Assembly: GCA_009746045.1 (NCBI GenBank)
Contig: RPFO01000231.1
Coordinates: forward strand, 830,388-894,387
DNA: 64,000 nucleotides
Source of the DNA: Mesostigma viride
Taxonomy: Eukaryota; Streptophyta; Mesostigmatophyceae; Mesostigmatales; Mesostigmataceae
Direction: 5' to 3'
Shown: positions 43,509-56,222 of the stretch, in pieces
Position numbering within the stretch: the stretch's first letter is position 1
Layout of the letters: each line of letters begins with the position of its first letter
Position numbers and translations under genes: made by a program
The notes under the pieces: model-generated
What the model saw: only the letters and a program-made list of their open reading frames with translations
What the model was told of the DNA's origin: nothing
Database searches by the model: none

Positions 43509-46500
43509 ATGGCCGCAGCGTTTCCAGCAATGGCGGCCCTGTCTGCAGTAGCCCCGATAGAGCATGGGGCATTCACAGCTCGTAGCCGCTTGTCAGCTCC
43601 TTCTGTCGGGCGCGGCCATGGGCAGCTCCATGCTCAGCGTGCAAAGGGCGTTGCCCGGAGGACCCTCACTGTCAGAAATGTGGCAGCGCCCGCAGGTATG
43701 TAATTATTCTACATTGGTGTGTGTTGATGTCAGCTTCTTCTCAATATCAGTTTATGAATGTCTAATATTCATGTTCCTTTTTTGCATCGCTTGTTTTCTG
43801 CACCAGCTCCTTCTCAAACTGCCACCGCGAACTCCGGGAAAAAGCTTAAGGTGGCAATTGTGGGAGCTGGGCTAGCGGGTGAGTCTTCCTCGATGTTATC
43901 ATGTACAATTTCATTTGGTGTTCGTGGCTTCGCTCGCATGATAAACCTTAACAGCTGGATACTCGTCCCCCCAGGGCATTTTCAACGGCTTCCAAGCCTA
44001 TGCCTCCAATATATAAAAATAACTTAAGCTGACTTCTACATTGTGTCAATCTGTAACGCGAGGCCGAGGCCGCGTGAACTCTCACGGAAATGCCCATCCT
44101 TCAACACGTTGTAAGCTTTGTTCTGGAGCCCGAAATTCGCAACGTGCTTTACGCTGTAAGCTCGGAATCTCGTGGGGGCCCAGGTTTTTGAACGACGGCT
44201 TTGCGTGAAATCATGGCTGTTTCACCCTGGTCACGAAGTGCGTTTTCCTGGCCATGGATTCAGTATGCATCAAGTCTTGTATATTACCAACAGCAAACTG
44301 CAATATTCCTTTCACTGGCTACAATTGTCACAAAGCTCAACTTTCTCGCAATGGTGCATGTTCCTGGCAATAGCTTGAAAACTACTCTGCTTGACACGCC
44401 TGCAGACAGCAAAACATTTACTGATTGATCGCTTGAGTAAACATTTAGGTTGTCAGACTCTTTGGTGGTTGTTGGTCCCAGATAGATAATATGGAAACCT
44501 CTGGGGAGGAGGGATAGTATGAGCCCTAAGGAAGGATCATCTAAGGCTTTTATATTGAGACAGTATGCATAAGAAAAAGGTAGGAATAAGCAGAGGGAAA
44601 CCGTTCTATGCGGCAGAAGTCCTGGACTTTTTCTTGAACACAGACAGCTACCAGGTTTTCATTCTAGGTTGGACCATAGCCCATGAGCGGCAGTCCCCAT
44701 GGAGTCACTGCTCTGGCTGCCCACGTAGCTGCATAGAAGCTCAACTTGGAAGCAAATCCTTGTCGTGCCAGGTGCATGCTGCCCGTGTCTCGTTGTTCTA
44801 TCTCTACGTTCTACCCTGCGGCTGACTTGCTTGCTGTACTAGTTTTTGTTTGAAACGTTGAAACATAGCATCAAGCCTCCCAAACTTAATTAAAAAAATA
44901 AAATAAAATTTACAGTATAAATTTAACAGTTCTTTGGGCGCGTCGCACTGATGAGCAGAGCGGTGATTGGAAGTCTTGACCTGTGGCCCACCAGGGGCAT
45001 TCTCACTCTGGAAATTCACCCAGAAGTGCATGCTGCAGTACCTGCGGTGTAGGATTGAACCAGGTTTCAAGTATGCCGGTTTTGTCTGCCTGTGATGCCA
45101 CCGTAATTGCCCAGTGTGAAGTCTGTGTATCTAGAAAAGCAAGCGATGCTGCTAGGCATGCCCGCCGTAGTCATGTCCACCGTGTTCAAAGACTGCTGGA
45201 GACATTAAGATAGATCACCACACTCGCATTTGTGTAGGGACTTTGAAATCCTGTACTTGCATGCTGACCCCGATGGCATTTCACGGCGGCACATGACTTT
45301 TGACGGCACTGAGAATTATCCCGACAGGCATGTCCACCCTCGCTGGCATCTTATCCTCGGCCACATCTATTTTGCTAAAAACTACGCCACGAGGCATTGT
45401 TAAACACATCGGCACCGTATACTTGGTTCTTACACCGTGACATTGCCAGAAATATCCCGCAAAGATTGTATTGTTTTCGACTAAACCTCATGTCGTTGCT
45501 GACAGTAACTTGCACGTGGATGCCACCATGTTGTCCCGCACGCCGATGCTAAAAATACCCCGCCAGGCATGTCCACGGCGGTGGAGCTGCTGGACGCTGG
45601 CCACGAGGTGGAGCTGTACGAGAGTCGGCCGTTCATCGGTGGCAAGGTCGCGTCGTACGTGGACAAGAACGGGAACCACATCGAGATGGGCCTGCACGTC
45701 TTCTTCGGGTGCTACTACAACCTCTTCCGCCTCATGGGCAAAGTAGGGTTGCGCCGCATGGGATCGTTGTAATCACTGGATTCACAAGGGGTGTCGTTGT
45801 CTCAGGAACGAATTCTGATATTTGTGGGGAGAACCTTGGGGAGACGGTCGGCTGGGCCCGCAGGTCCTCTTTTGCAGTTACTACTAGAATGCCTGTACAA
45901 CTAGCGATCTCGTCTGGTTGGCTGGGCCTGCATGTCTTTGTTGACGGATACTACCAGAATGCCTGTATAAATATCGACCTCGTCTGCTTCATGGGCAAGG
46001 TAGGGTGGGTCAATGGATGGAGGACGTGCATTGGTTGGACACAATTGGGCGCCTCTATTGGGCGGTGGCCGCGCACTTGCCACAGCAGAAACTAGCATCG
46101 TGACTAGATATGAAGGCGCTATGTTACTATAGGGACGCGGCGCGAGGGGAAGAGAGTCAGCATTCCGGCGCGTGCACAAGGGATCATCACACCCTGGTTG
46201 CACTCCCTTGTTCAAGAATGACACGTAGGTAGCGCTGTTGGTCATGAGCCTTTTAACCCTCGGATATCCATCCTGGCAATATCGGCATGCATCCCCACTC
46301 CTTGCTCCCGTACCACGCCACATATGCACGAGTGTCTGTTGTATCTGTAATATACTGCAACTACCTCGACCCCCGCTTCTTCTGCCCCTACAACGCTCCC
46401 AACCAACGATATCGGGCCATGCTCCCAAGCCCTCCCCATCACCACCCGGAAGCCCCGAACCACACCAACCAGTGCTCCCGCCCCCATCCCTTGTGCCTCC

Positions 46501-49500
46501 TGGTGCTACGCCCCACGCTCTGCCGGCCCACGCTATGCCCCACGCTTGTGCTCCCCCTCATGATCCCCTCCCCGTCGCAGTGCGGCGTGATCGACAACCT
46601 GCTCAAGAAGGACCACACGCACATGTTCGTCAACAACGGCGGCGACGTGCGCGACCTGGACTTCCGCTTCCCTGTGGGCGCGCCCCTGCACGGCATCAAC
46701 GCGTTCCTCACCACGCCGCAGCTCAACGTGGGTGCCCCCCTGCCGTACCCTTTTCATGTGCCGGTATCCATGAGACAGCCAGCGCAGGCTGTACACTACC
46801 ATACTATAGTGACCATGACATGCATGAGACAACCAGCGCAGGCTGGACACCACTATACTATAGTGACCATGACATGCATGAGACAACCAGCGCAGGCTGG
46901 ACACTACTATACTATAGTGACCCGACATCCATGCGACAACTAGCGCAGGCTGGACACCACTATACTATAGTGACCATGACATCATTGAGACAACCAGCGC
47001 AGGCTGGACACCACTATACTATAGTGACCATGACATGCATGAGACAACCAGCGCAGGCTGGACACCACTATACTATAGTGACCCGACATCCATGCGACAA
47101 CTAGCGCAGGCTGGACACCACTATACTATAGTGACCATGACATGCATGAGACAACCAGCGCAGGCTGGACACTACTATACTGTAGTGACCCGACATCCAT
47201 GAGACAACTAGCGCAGGCCGGGGATCTGGAGAATCCGGACTGTGGCCAGCTCCAGTACCGTGACCAGTATATACATAGTATAGCTACATAACTATACATC
47301 CTGCGGTTGGTTCCCTTGAGTTGCCCGAGCCGCTGCAAACTGTGTCAATGTAGTACTTGAGCCGCCGCACACTTATTCACGCTCATTTGTCGTGCAGTGC
47401 CGAGACTATGTTATCTAATGGTTACTGGACGTTGGAGTGCAGGGCCCGACCTTTGTTGGAATTCGTGCAAACCTCTTCAGTTTTTATTCGTTTTCACTAG
47501 GGTATCTGATGTATGCATCGTTTGTGCTTTGGGGAAGCCGACTCCAGCAACTTGGCAATACCAGCAGGTGCATCGGATGTTGCCAGCTATGCCCATATCT
47601 TTTCATGCCAACAGCTCCTACTCTTTGTGCTCCCGCAGCTGGAGAACAAGGTTTGCAACGTGGTCATGGTGTCGCTCTGTTCTTTCATGGTTAGATTACC
47701 GCCCATCATTCATGTCACTTTAACCGTTGCCCCCCAGCTGGAAGGACTAGGTGTGCTACTCGGTCGCACCTTACCTTGCTTGTGCCTTGCTCCTTATCCC
47801 AACCTGAGTCAATATGTCAATTTGATCCTTCTGCCCCGCCCCACCTGGAGAACAACATTAATTAATTTACATGTAGACTGCGTCACGTGAGCATAAGTCC
47901 TCAGTGGGGTGGAAATGGAATGGGATGGATGGACCTAGCTGTCTAGCTTATAGTTACAGGGTTGCGGAAGAACTGAGGCTCGCAAAACTTGGTCGTGCTG
48001 GCTGTGCCCCTCATGTCTGCAGTGGCAATCCCCTCTATCTGATATGCTCTGATACCCTCTATCTGATATGCTCTGATACCCTCTATCTGATATGCTCTGA
48101 TACCCTCTAGCTGACATGCTCCGATCCCCTCTATCTGATATGCTCTGATCCCCTCTGTCTGATATGCTCTGATACCCTCTATCTGATATGCTCTGATACC
48201 CTCTATCTGATATGCTCTGATCCCTCTATCTGATATGCTCTGATCCCCTCTATCTGACATGCTCCGATCCCCTCTAGCTGACATGCTCCGATCCCCTCTA
48301 TCTGATATGCTCTGATCCCTCTATCTGATATGCTCTGATCCCCTCTATCTGACATGCTCCGATCCCCTCTAGCTGACATGCTCCGATCCCCTCTATCTGA
48401 CATGCTCTGATCCCCTGTATCTGATATGCTCCGATCCCATCTATCTGATATGCTGCCTCTCGGTCATCTCGGTTGTGGTCTCTCTCTTGGCCCCCAGGTA
48501 GAGGACAAGATCCGCAACTCGATCGTGCTGGCGACCAGCCCGGTGGTGAAGGCGCTGTTTGATGACGAGGGCGCGATGCGCGACATCCGCGAGCTGGACA
48601 AGGTGGGCGGCTCACGCTTGAACTGCACTAAAAATTATCCACGAAATGTGGGTGGGGCCTCCTGCCACAAGTTGTGTGTGCATCAGCTTGGCAATCCTGC
48701 ACACACTGCACAAGGTGGGGGGCTCTCGCTTGCCCTGCCACAACAACAACCACCAAAAAATATTGGCCATAATATCGGTGAGATGTTTGGCGCACCGTCC
48801 CGGCTCCCCCTCGTTATGAGGTCACCGTGTTCGCCCCTTGTAAGCTTGCCGCAAGCTGCACAAGCTTGGGGGCTCGTGCTTGGACGAAATGTGCCACATT
48901 ACGGATGCCATGGAAGTACAGGGGGGTAGTAGGTTCACAGTGCTGCATGAATGGGGCGAAGGGTCTCGCGCTTGCCCTGCCACAAATTGGCCTGCCACAT
49001 ATTGGTGGGGTGCTTGGCTCATAGTCCCCCGGCCCCTCTTTATATATAGTTACCACTCTTGTCTGCCATGAAACTGCTCCCCCCCCTCCCTTCGGCCGCC
49101 ACCACCACCGCCGCTGCCGCCGCCGCCGCCGCCACCACCACCACCACCAATGATGCCAACACCCCGACTATGCCAACACCAACTCTCCTTTGACATGATT
49201 CCCCAGTAATTCTGATTCTAACTTCATGTCCCCCCTCATCCCCCCCTCAACCTCTCCCCCCCTACCCTCCTCCCCCCCTCTTACCCCCACCAGATTAGCT
49301 TCAGCGACTGGTTCCTGTCGAAGGGCGGCAACCGCAACTCGCTCACGCGCATGTGGGACCCGATCGCCTACGCGCTTGGCTTCCTCGACTGTGACGACAT
49401 CTCCGCGCGCTGCATGCTCACCATCTTCAAGGTGAGGGGGTGAGGGAGGCGCATCCGCTGGTATGGGCATATTAATGAATTGATTAAAAGCATGTGATAT

Positions 49501-52431
49501 GGGCGGACGGGGTTGGGTGTCTAGCATGTGGAGGGCGTAGGGACAGATAGGGTTAGAGGTCTAGCTTGTGGAGGGCGTATGGGCAGATAGGGTTGGGGAT
49601 CTATCATAAAGAGGGCTTAGGGATAGATAGGGTTGGGGTTCTATCATATAGAGGGCTTAGGGACAGGTAGGGTTAAGGTCTAGCATGTGGAGGGCGCTTC
49701 GTGCGAGGGTGCCGCTTGGAAGACAAGTTGTTGGTTTCTTGACAGGAACACGGCAGTAGTCGCGGAGAGGATGCTCAGGGGGTCGAGGTGCCCTGAACAA
49801 CTGTGTGAATGCTGATTCTGTGCCTTACTGTGACATGCCTTGCTGTGGCATGCTATGCTGTGGCATGCCTTTTACTGTGCCATGGCTTGTACTGGGCCAT
49901 GCCTTACACTGTGCCATGCCATGCCTGATACTGTGTCATGCCTTAAACAGTGCCATGCCTTGTGCTGTGCCATGGCTTGTACTGGGCCATGCCTTATACT
50001 GTGCCATGCCATGCCTGATACTGTGTCATGCCTTAAACAGTGCCATGCCTTGTGCTGTGCCATGCTGGTTCCATGCTGCCTACTGTCCCCCAGTTCTTTG
50101 CAACCAAAGGGTCAGCACCACAGGAACAGGGGGGGGGGGGGGGTTCACTAAAGGATAGTTGTGTGTGTGTGTGTGTGTTCACTATAGTATCGCTGTGTGT
50201 GTGTGCGTGTGTGTGTGTGCCTTTCTGTCTCTTACATCACTGTGCTGTGCTGGCCCCGTGCTGCATACCGCCTTATGTGGCATCCTCCAGTTCTTTGCCA
50301 CCAAGACTGACGCGTCCAAGCTGCGCATGCTCAACGGGTCGCCCGCCGACTACCTGCATGCGCCCATCTCCAAGTACATCACCGACCGGGGGGGCAAGTG
50401 AGTCAGTGGGGCGCATCTGGGCTTGCTCGTGTAGGCCCACAGAGGCCCTTGTTCTAGACAGATAGGTTCCTTGCCACATGGTTGGAAAGGTCTTTTAAAC
50501 TTGCTGCTGTTGTTTTGTCTGGCCAACTGCGCCAACTGCACCTTCGAGCCCCCTGATGTGACTGTAGGGGGCGTGGAAGGTTGGGGAGGTAGGGGGGTTG
50601 GCGCCGTGGGATGGAACAACTTGGGTCGCCCTTATCTGTTGCTTTTAACTGCTTTTATCTTCTTTTTTCTCATCGTCATCCTCATCTCCAGCTCCTCTGT
50701 GTTCTCGTGTTCCCCAAACAAGCCTGGCTGATATCCACCTGTCATGGTGATATCAACCTTGTTAATACCTTTATATACCTTGTGCCTGCCTCAGGTTCCA
50801 CTTGCGCACTGGCTGCCGCGAGATCATGTACGAGGATGGGCCCGACGGCGTGACGCGTGTGACGGGCCTGCGGTTAACCAAGGTGCGGCCACGCCCAGGG
50901 CGGCGGTTATGTCATCTCCTGTGCATTGCTTCCCATAGCTCCGGCAGCTTTGGGACAGGGAAATAAAGATTTTACCTAGTGGTTTTCTCCCGAATCCCTG
51001 CTCTTCTCTCCACTGCCTCTAGATGCCCAACAACACCAACTCTATGTGCCCAACAATACCAAGTCTACATCCCCAACAACGCCGCCTCTTCATGCCTAAC
51101 AACACCAGCTCTACCTGCCCAACGGTCAACTCACCGGGATCACCTTCATTCTCATTCTCCATATTCCGTCTGCCCTCCTGCATGGAGACACACAAGCACC
51201 AAAGGCCAAGTTCAATGCCAAACACGAACCTTTACGCCCAGATGTCCTTATAACCCTGGTCCCCCCGCAAAGTTCGAGGTCAGGAAAAGTTCGGCACAAG
51301 TGGTTAAAAGATTCCCAGGGCAAGCATTCCTAGACTTTGATGTTGGTGAACCACTCTTGCTGTTTGCCATTCCATAAGTACAATGTGTAAGTACAAGCTT
51401 TGCCAACCTTGTATGAGCGCGCTTTGCCATCCTGCAGGGCTGTGTTTCCTTCTTTCCCGTTCCCTCGTCAAACATCGCATTCAGCCCCGCACAGCATTGT
51501 TCTTATTGCCATTTGTCCTTGCCTTCGCCAATGTGCAGCAACACCCTATATGGCTGTCCTTATTATCATGAAATCCCCCACCGTGTTGTCCCTTTCTATT
51601 TTTCCTCCCTCTTTTCCTTTCTGACGTCTTCTTCACTTTTCCTGTCTGATTTCTTCTTCCCCTTTCCCTTTCCATTTCTTCTGGCCCACGCAATCACCCC
51701 AGGCCGGCAAGGAGGAGATCGTCAAGGCGGACGCGTACGTGGCGGCCTGTGATGTGCCCGGCATTAAAAAGCTGCTGCCCAGCGGCTGGCGTAAAAAGTG
51801 AGTGAGTGTTTGGTGTGGGGGGGGGAACTAACTGCTGTACCGTGTCTTCTCGCTGTGCAATACTTGCTGGTGGCCGGGGCTGCTTGAGCCCTGGGAAACG
51901 GAGGAGCTTTTCAAGTCTCTCTTGCTTGCGCATGCCCGAGGTGGAGCCAACCTAAACAGAAAGGGTCTACCTAAAGAGCTCTCAAAACCTAAAGAGCTCC
52001 TCAAGAGCTACGCACTTGTATCATGTTTCACTGTTGACGTCTGCTCCGCGCATGGACATAATAGTTTGCCAATGTCAAGCGATAACCCAAGGAGTAATTG
52101 TTTTGGTTTGTTCGTCTAAGCACTTAAGTTTGTAACACTTAGACAACAAAGAAATGGATCTTGTTGAATTGGCGTGCATGAACCAGCCCACACATATCAA
52201 ATACAGCTTCGCAAAGCACCCCCTGTTTCCGGGCAAAGCGACCAGCACAACCTGACCTGCATGATCCCCCCTGCATTACTTCACCTGATGCCCCCCAGGT
52301 TTGACATGATCGACCGCATCTACAACCTCGAGGGTGTCGCGGTCATCACCGTGCAGCTGCGCTATGACGGATGGGTGACCGAGCTCAAGGTACCCATGGC
52401 TTTCATACAGCAGTTACCTGTGGTATGAGAC

Positions 52432-52474
<43 letters not shown>

Positions 52475-53459
52475 CCAAGTAGGGGCCATGGGTGACCGAG
52501 CTCAAGGCAGATTCCCTAGTAAAGTTCTTCGGTGCAACCGCCTATATATAATAAGGACAGGGGGGGGAAGAAGGTAGGGGACACGATTCATTGAGCTCAA
52601 TCCATGGACCCATATCTCTCTTTCTCAGAAAAGTCTTTGTCTATCGAACTTGTCATCTGACTAACGATAACTCCTTGCTTCTGTATCCTATTCGCGCCCC
52701 CCTCTTGCTCCATCTCCCCCTCGCTCCTCTACCCCCTCTTTTTCCAACTCCCTCGCTGCCCGCCCCCCAACCAGGACGCCGAGAAGGCGCGCACCGTCGG
52801 TCCCCGCGGCACGGCGGCCGGCCTCGACAACCTGCTCTACTCGGCGGACGTGGGCTTCTCCTGCTTCGCCGACCTGGCGCTCACGTCGCCCGAGTCCTAC
52901 TTCAAGGAGGGCGAGGGCTCGCTCATGCAGTGCGTGCTCACGCCCGCCGACACGTACAACCCGCTGTCCAACGACGAGATCATCCGCCGCGTTGACCAGC
53001 AGGTGAGGGAGAGAGGGGGGGGGTAAAGGGGGGGTATGTGGGCCAAAGACCAGCAGGTGAAGGGCAGGTGAGGAAGGGGACGGGGGGGGCATTTAGTGCA
53101 CGGGACAGCCAGAGGCTTCTTGTGGTGTCCTGCATTATTCGTATTTAAGCATGTTGCTGTGAATATTTCTCGCGGAAACCCTCGACTATTTTGCGTAACG
53201 AATTTGAAACTAGCTGTGCCGAATCTAGGAACCAAGACAGGGGTTCTGGCCAAGCTGTATCTCAGATTCACATTATCGTGCTGTTGCTGCCCATCGTGCC
53301 CTTCTTTTTTTGTATTGTTCGCATCCTTCTCCCTTCTCCTTTTTCTTTTTCGTATGCCCTCCCTTCCTTCTTCCATCGCATTCTGCTTTTCTTACACCCT
53401 CGATCAGCATTTTTCTTTCCATCGCTGAGATTTTCGATCTGCTTCTCTCTGTCTGTCTC

Positions 53460-53558
<99 letters not shown>

Positions 53559-55051
53559 TCCTGTTTCTCTTGTTTCATATGGGTCGCCAGGTGCGGCAAC
53601 TCTTCCCCTCGGCCAAGGACTTCAAGTGTACATGGGGCAGCGTCGTCAAGATCGCGCAGTCCCTCTACCGCGAGGCGCCCGGCAATGTGAGTGGTTGCAT
53701 TGGGGGAACGACCATCTGGCCTTTTTTCAGAATAGTTGTGCGTAACGGTGAACATGTTGCTGCAGGAAGTTGCATGCAATTGTAGCGTTTATACCGTTTA
53801 GTAGGCTCACGTCGTGAAGCTTGACCTGTGCCTCTTGATGACGTCGAGGAGCCGTAAATAGGAAGTACAGAGTGCTACAGATGTCATTTCTGGAATCCTT
53901 CTAGTAAGTAAGTAAAGTACTTGCGTGTCATGCGCATGGGCATGCCATGGAGTACTATGCTAATCTCATTAGAAAAATAGTCACACGAAAGTTACAAATA
54001 TCATCTGCATCATGCCCCAACCATCTAGTCACTAGAGGGGGATATAGTTCTCATCTGAGCTGTCCTCCACTGTAATGGCAGATGAGGCGGTAGTGTAGCG
54101 GCTATCCTAGGGGCAATAACCTCCACCTGCGGACTTCTACCTGCATTCTTCTAGGAGCGAAGGCAAAGTGTCTATCTCTTGTATCCAGCAAGGCTGGGGG
54201 GCTGGAAGTACTCCATTCGCACTCCCTTGCCTGTCGCATCCCTTTGCCCACAAAGGGAAGCATATCAGCTCCTGCAGTCCATGGTGCCATGGGCAGGTGC
54301 CTTTGATGCTGCGCTTGTGATTGGAAACTGGGACAGCCTTGCCGAGTGTGTGTACCTTTGCAGGCACTTGAGATGCAGAGATGTCCACTGTGCGGTGATG
54401 TTACCATCATGTTTGCGTAGGCAGAATAGGATAGAGAAAGCTCTCTTCTATTGCCGTAGGGCGAGCTTCCCTGTGTAGCCATATCCCACGACTGCCTATG
54501 ACCCCTACATTGTTACTTCTCTTCCCGGAAGGTACTACGGAAATCATTCCAAGCGCTGTGCTAGTTACTTCCACATGGTATAATGCCTTGGTACGGTGCT
54601 TTCATTGTTGCTTCCAACGGGCCGTCTGCCTCTCTCTGCGGTCTGTGTTGGTAAACGTTTGGGGAGGCTATCCTTGGTGTGTAAAAATGTACTTGTCTTC
54701 AAGGCGTGTATTTCCCACATCGTTCGATTGCAATCTATTTCTCTATCACCTCTGTGTTGCCCCCTCGACCAGCACCCGCTTCTCATTACTGCAAGCCAGG
54801 GACCCCCCATAATTTTCCAGTGCTAACCAACCAAATTTATTTATCTAATCATCTTTGGCCCTATCCTGGCCCATCTACTCCGTCTCCTGCAGGACAAGTA
54901 CCGTCCGAGCCAGCACACGCCGATCGAGAACTTCTTCCTCGCGGGCAGCTACACGATGCAGGACTACATCGACAGCATGGAGGGGGCCACGATCTCGGGC
55001 CGGCAGTGCGCGGACGAGGTGCTCAAGAAGGTCGCCGTGCTCGCCAAGTGA
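43509..55051 (+). CDS. ZDS: Zeta-carotene desaturase, plastid, 13 exons, complete
   Basis: Exons: 43509-43695, 43807-43878, 45567-45742, 46581-46727, 48498-48602, 49294-49431, 50291-50397, 50795-50882, 51703-51797, 52299-52389, 52775-53002, 53591-53686, 54893-55051. All join in phase at GT-AG sites into 562 aa, normal for the family. Residues 1-60 are a Ser, Ala and Arg-rich transit peptide. Residues 77-88 are the FAD dinucleotide-binding motif ([12 protein letters not shown]), followed by [61 protein letters not shown] and the C-terminal [19 protein letters not shown] all fit ZDS, not phytoene desaturase. The enzyme removes hydrogens from zeta-carotene via neurosporene to give poly-cis lycopene, passing electrons to plastoquinone. 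An in-frame ATG 35 codons upstream (43404) is the alternative start; CGCCATGGCC at 43509 is the better context. AATAAA lies at 55234. Confidence 0.95.
43879..45566. other. ZDS intron 2 with decayed copies of the exon 3 acceptor
   Basis: This 1.7-kb intron has no other gene. Sequences like the acceptor of exon 3 (CCAGGCATGTCCAC) recur at about 45150-45190 and 45326-45345 (CAGGCATGTCCACC), and more loosely at 45370-45400. Confidence 0.6.
46765..47225. repeat. About 55-bp minisatellite in ZDS intron 4
   Basis: About eight units contain GACAACCAGCGCAGGCTGGAC and ACTATACTATAGTGACC. The core GACAACCAGCGCAGGC also appears outside the gene at 12594, 15350 (inverted) and 33664 beside LINE ends, so the array probably grew from an inserted retroelement fragment. 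Confidence 0.85.
47860..47960. mobile_element. Retroelement 3' fragment in ZDS intron 4
   Basis: ATTAATTAATTTACATGTAG, then ACTGCGTCACGTGAGCATAAGTCC and CTATAGTTACAGGGTTG, match the family end at 14690 and 26640. Confidence 0.65.
48020..48450. repeat. 24-bp minisatellite in ZDS intron 4
   Basis: About eighteen units of CCCTCTATCTGATATGCTCTGAT with variants at a few positions, ending about 50 bp before the exon 5 acceptor. Confidence 0.9.
48603..49293. other. ZDS intron 5 with copies of the exon 5 donor edge
   Basis: The junction ACAAGGTGGGCGGCTCACGCTTG at 48598-48620 recurs at 48710-48735 (ACAAGGTGGGGGGCTCTCGC), 48862-48885 and 48958-48980, each copy more diverged. Confidence 0.65.
49440..50290. 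repeat. ZDS intron 6: several minisatellites
   Basis: About 57-bp units (GATAGGGTT...GGAGGGCGTA) lie at 49500-49700. A GCCATGCCTT-based repeat lies at 49830-50070. (GT)n runs lie at 50159-50222. A copy of the exon 7 acceptor lies at 50085-50110. Confidence 0.75.
51021..51125. repeat. About 27-bp degenerate repeat in ZDS intron 8
   Basis: Four units of (A/G)TGCCCAACAACACCAACTC-like sequence. Confidence 0.7.
53447..53555. repeat. (CT)n microsatellite in ZDS intron 11
   Basis: About 50 CT units, 35 bp before the exon 12 acceptor, so the array may serve as an extended pyrimidine tract. Confidence 0.95.
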
Positions 55052-55561
55052 ATGCCAGAATAGCCAAGCGAATGCCCCTTACAGCATCTCGTTAATTAAT
55101 AAGGCAAACAGCACTTGGCTTGAGGTGCCATCCATCTCAGTTAAGGTCTTGAAAAGCGCTCCGCGGTCCCCATGGGGCACGTTTGAATGAATGAATGAAT
55201 CTCACTAATGCATGCAGCTTGCATGTGCCGCAAATAAACATGCCTCTGGCTGCCACAGCTCCCGATGGAATCGCCTTCCTAAATTGAGGAGTATCCTGGG
55301 TGTAGCGGCAGGTTTGGTCGTAGTGTGCTTCTCAGTTAGTCCACAGTTTTGCCGCGTGTGACCAAGTTTGGCAGGCATAGCGATTCGGCCTGTGGTGCCC
55401 GCAACCCTGTCACTCGGGACTAGCTAGCTACACCATCCACCCCATCCCATATTCATTTCCCTGAAGACTCATGCGCACTTGACGCAGTCGGGGTAAAATT
55501 GGCTCTTTTTTAGCAAATTGAGCAATTTAGCAAATTAGCGGAAGGCGGGGGCCGAGATTAA
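55052..55561. other. ZDS 3' flank with a LINE 3' fragment
   Basis: The stop-codon edge GCCAAGTGAATGCC is repeated as GCCAAGCGAATGCC at 55064-55077. 55375-55460 matches a LINE 3' end (GCATAGCGATTCGGCC, GCAACCCTGTCACT). Confidence 0.6.
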
Positions 55562-56222
55562 TTAAGGGGACTCGTCACCAAAACACCAAAAAATCAATAA
55601 AAATTCAAAACTCACATTAAACCTATGCGAACAATGCCCAAATGGGTTTGGGGACCCAAAGTAGCATTTATGACGATTTGTCGTGCACTTACTAGGGGTA
55701 CTACCCCTGGCATTTGGCTAAAAATAGCACAAGACGCTAAACCGTTCTTGCCGCCCAACGGTCAATAGGAGCATCTGTTTGACCTGCCCGTACATTCCAA
55801 ACGAGTTCCCCCTCTCCTCGACCGTTTGAGCTACTAACATGGGTCGGCGGGGCAGGTTTGTGAGAGTTATTAATTTTCCCGCCAAAATACGGTCTTTTTT
55901 CGCGGGAAAATTAATAACTCTCACAAACCTGACCCGCTGAACCATGTTAGTAACTCAAACGGTCGAGGAGAGGGGGAACTTGTTTGGAATGTATGGGCAG
56001 GTCAATCAGATGCTCCTATTGACCGTGGCGTGGCAAAAACGGTTTAGCGTCTTGTGCTATTTTTAGCCAAATGCCGGGGGTAATACCCCAAGTAAGTGCA
56101 CGACAAATCGTCATAAATGCTACTTTGGGTCCCCAAACCCATTTGGGCATTGTTCGCATAGGTTTAATGTGAGTTTTGAATTTTTATTGATTTTTTGGTG
56201 TTTTGGTGACGAGTCCCCTTAA
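55562..56222. mobile_element. 653-bp palindromic foldback element with TTAA duplication
   Basis: The element 55566-56218 is an almost perfect palindrome. Two arms of about 317 bp (55566-55882 and 55902-56218) surround a 19-nt spacer. It begins GGGGACTCGTCACC and ends with the inverse. TTAA flanks both sides (55562-55565 and 56219-56222). A paralogous empty site at 56486-56510 supports insertion at TTAA. There is no coding sequence. TTAA duplication is typical of piggyBac-type elements, though these ends do not start with the usual CCC, so the family is uncertain. Confidence 0.85.

Noticed and set aside
45918-46006. An additional ZDS exon
   Set aside because: Exons 3 and 4 already join perfectly in phase and in family alignment, so this is a decayed copy of the exon 3 end.
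53191-53745. SLSLSLS-rich frames
   Set aside because: Translation of the (CT)n tract in ZDS intron 11.
55566-56218. MicroRNA gene
   Set aside because: The near-perfect 317-bp arms with TTAA target duplication point to a foldback transposon. Small-RNA production is possible but not shown.
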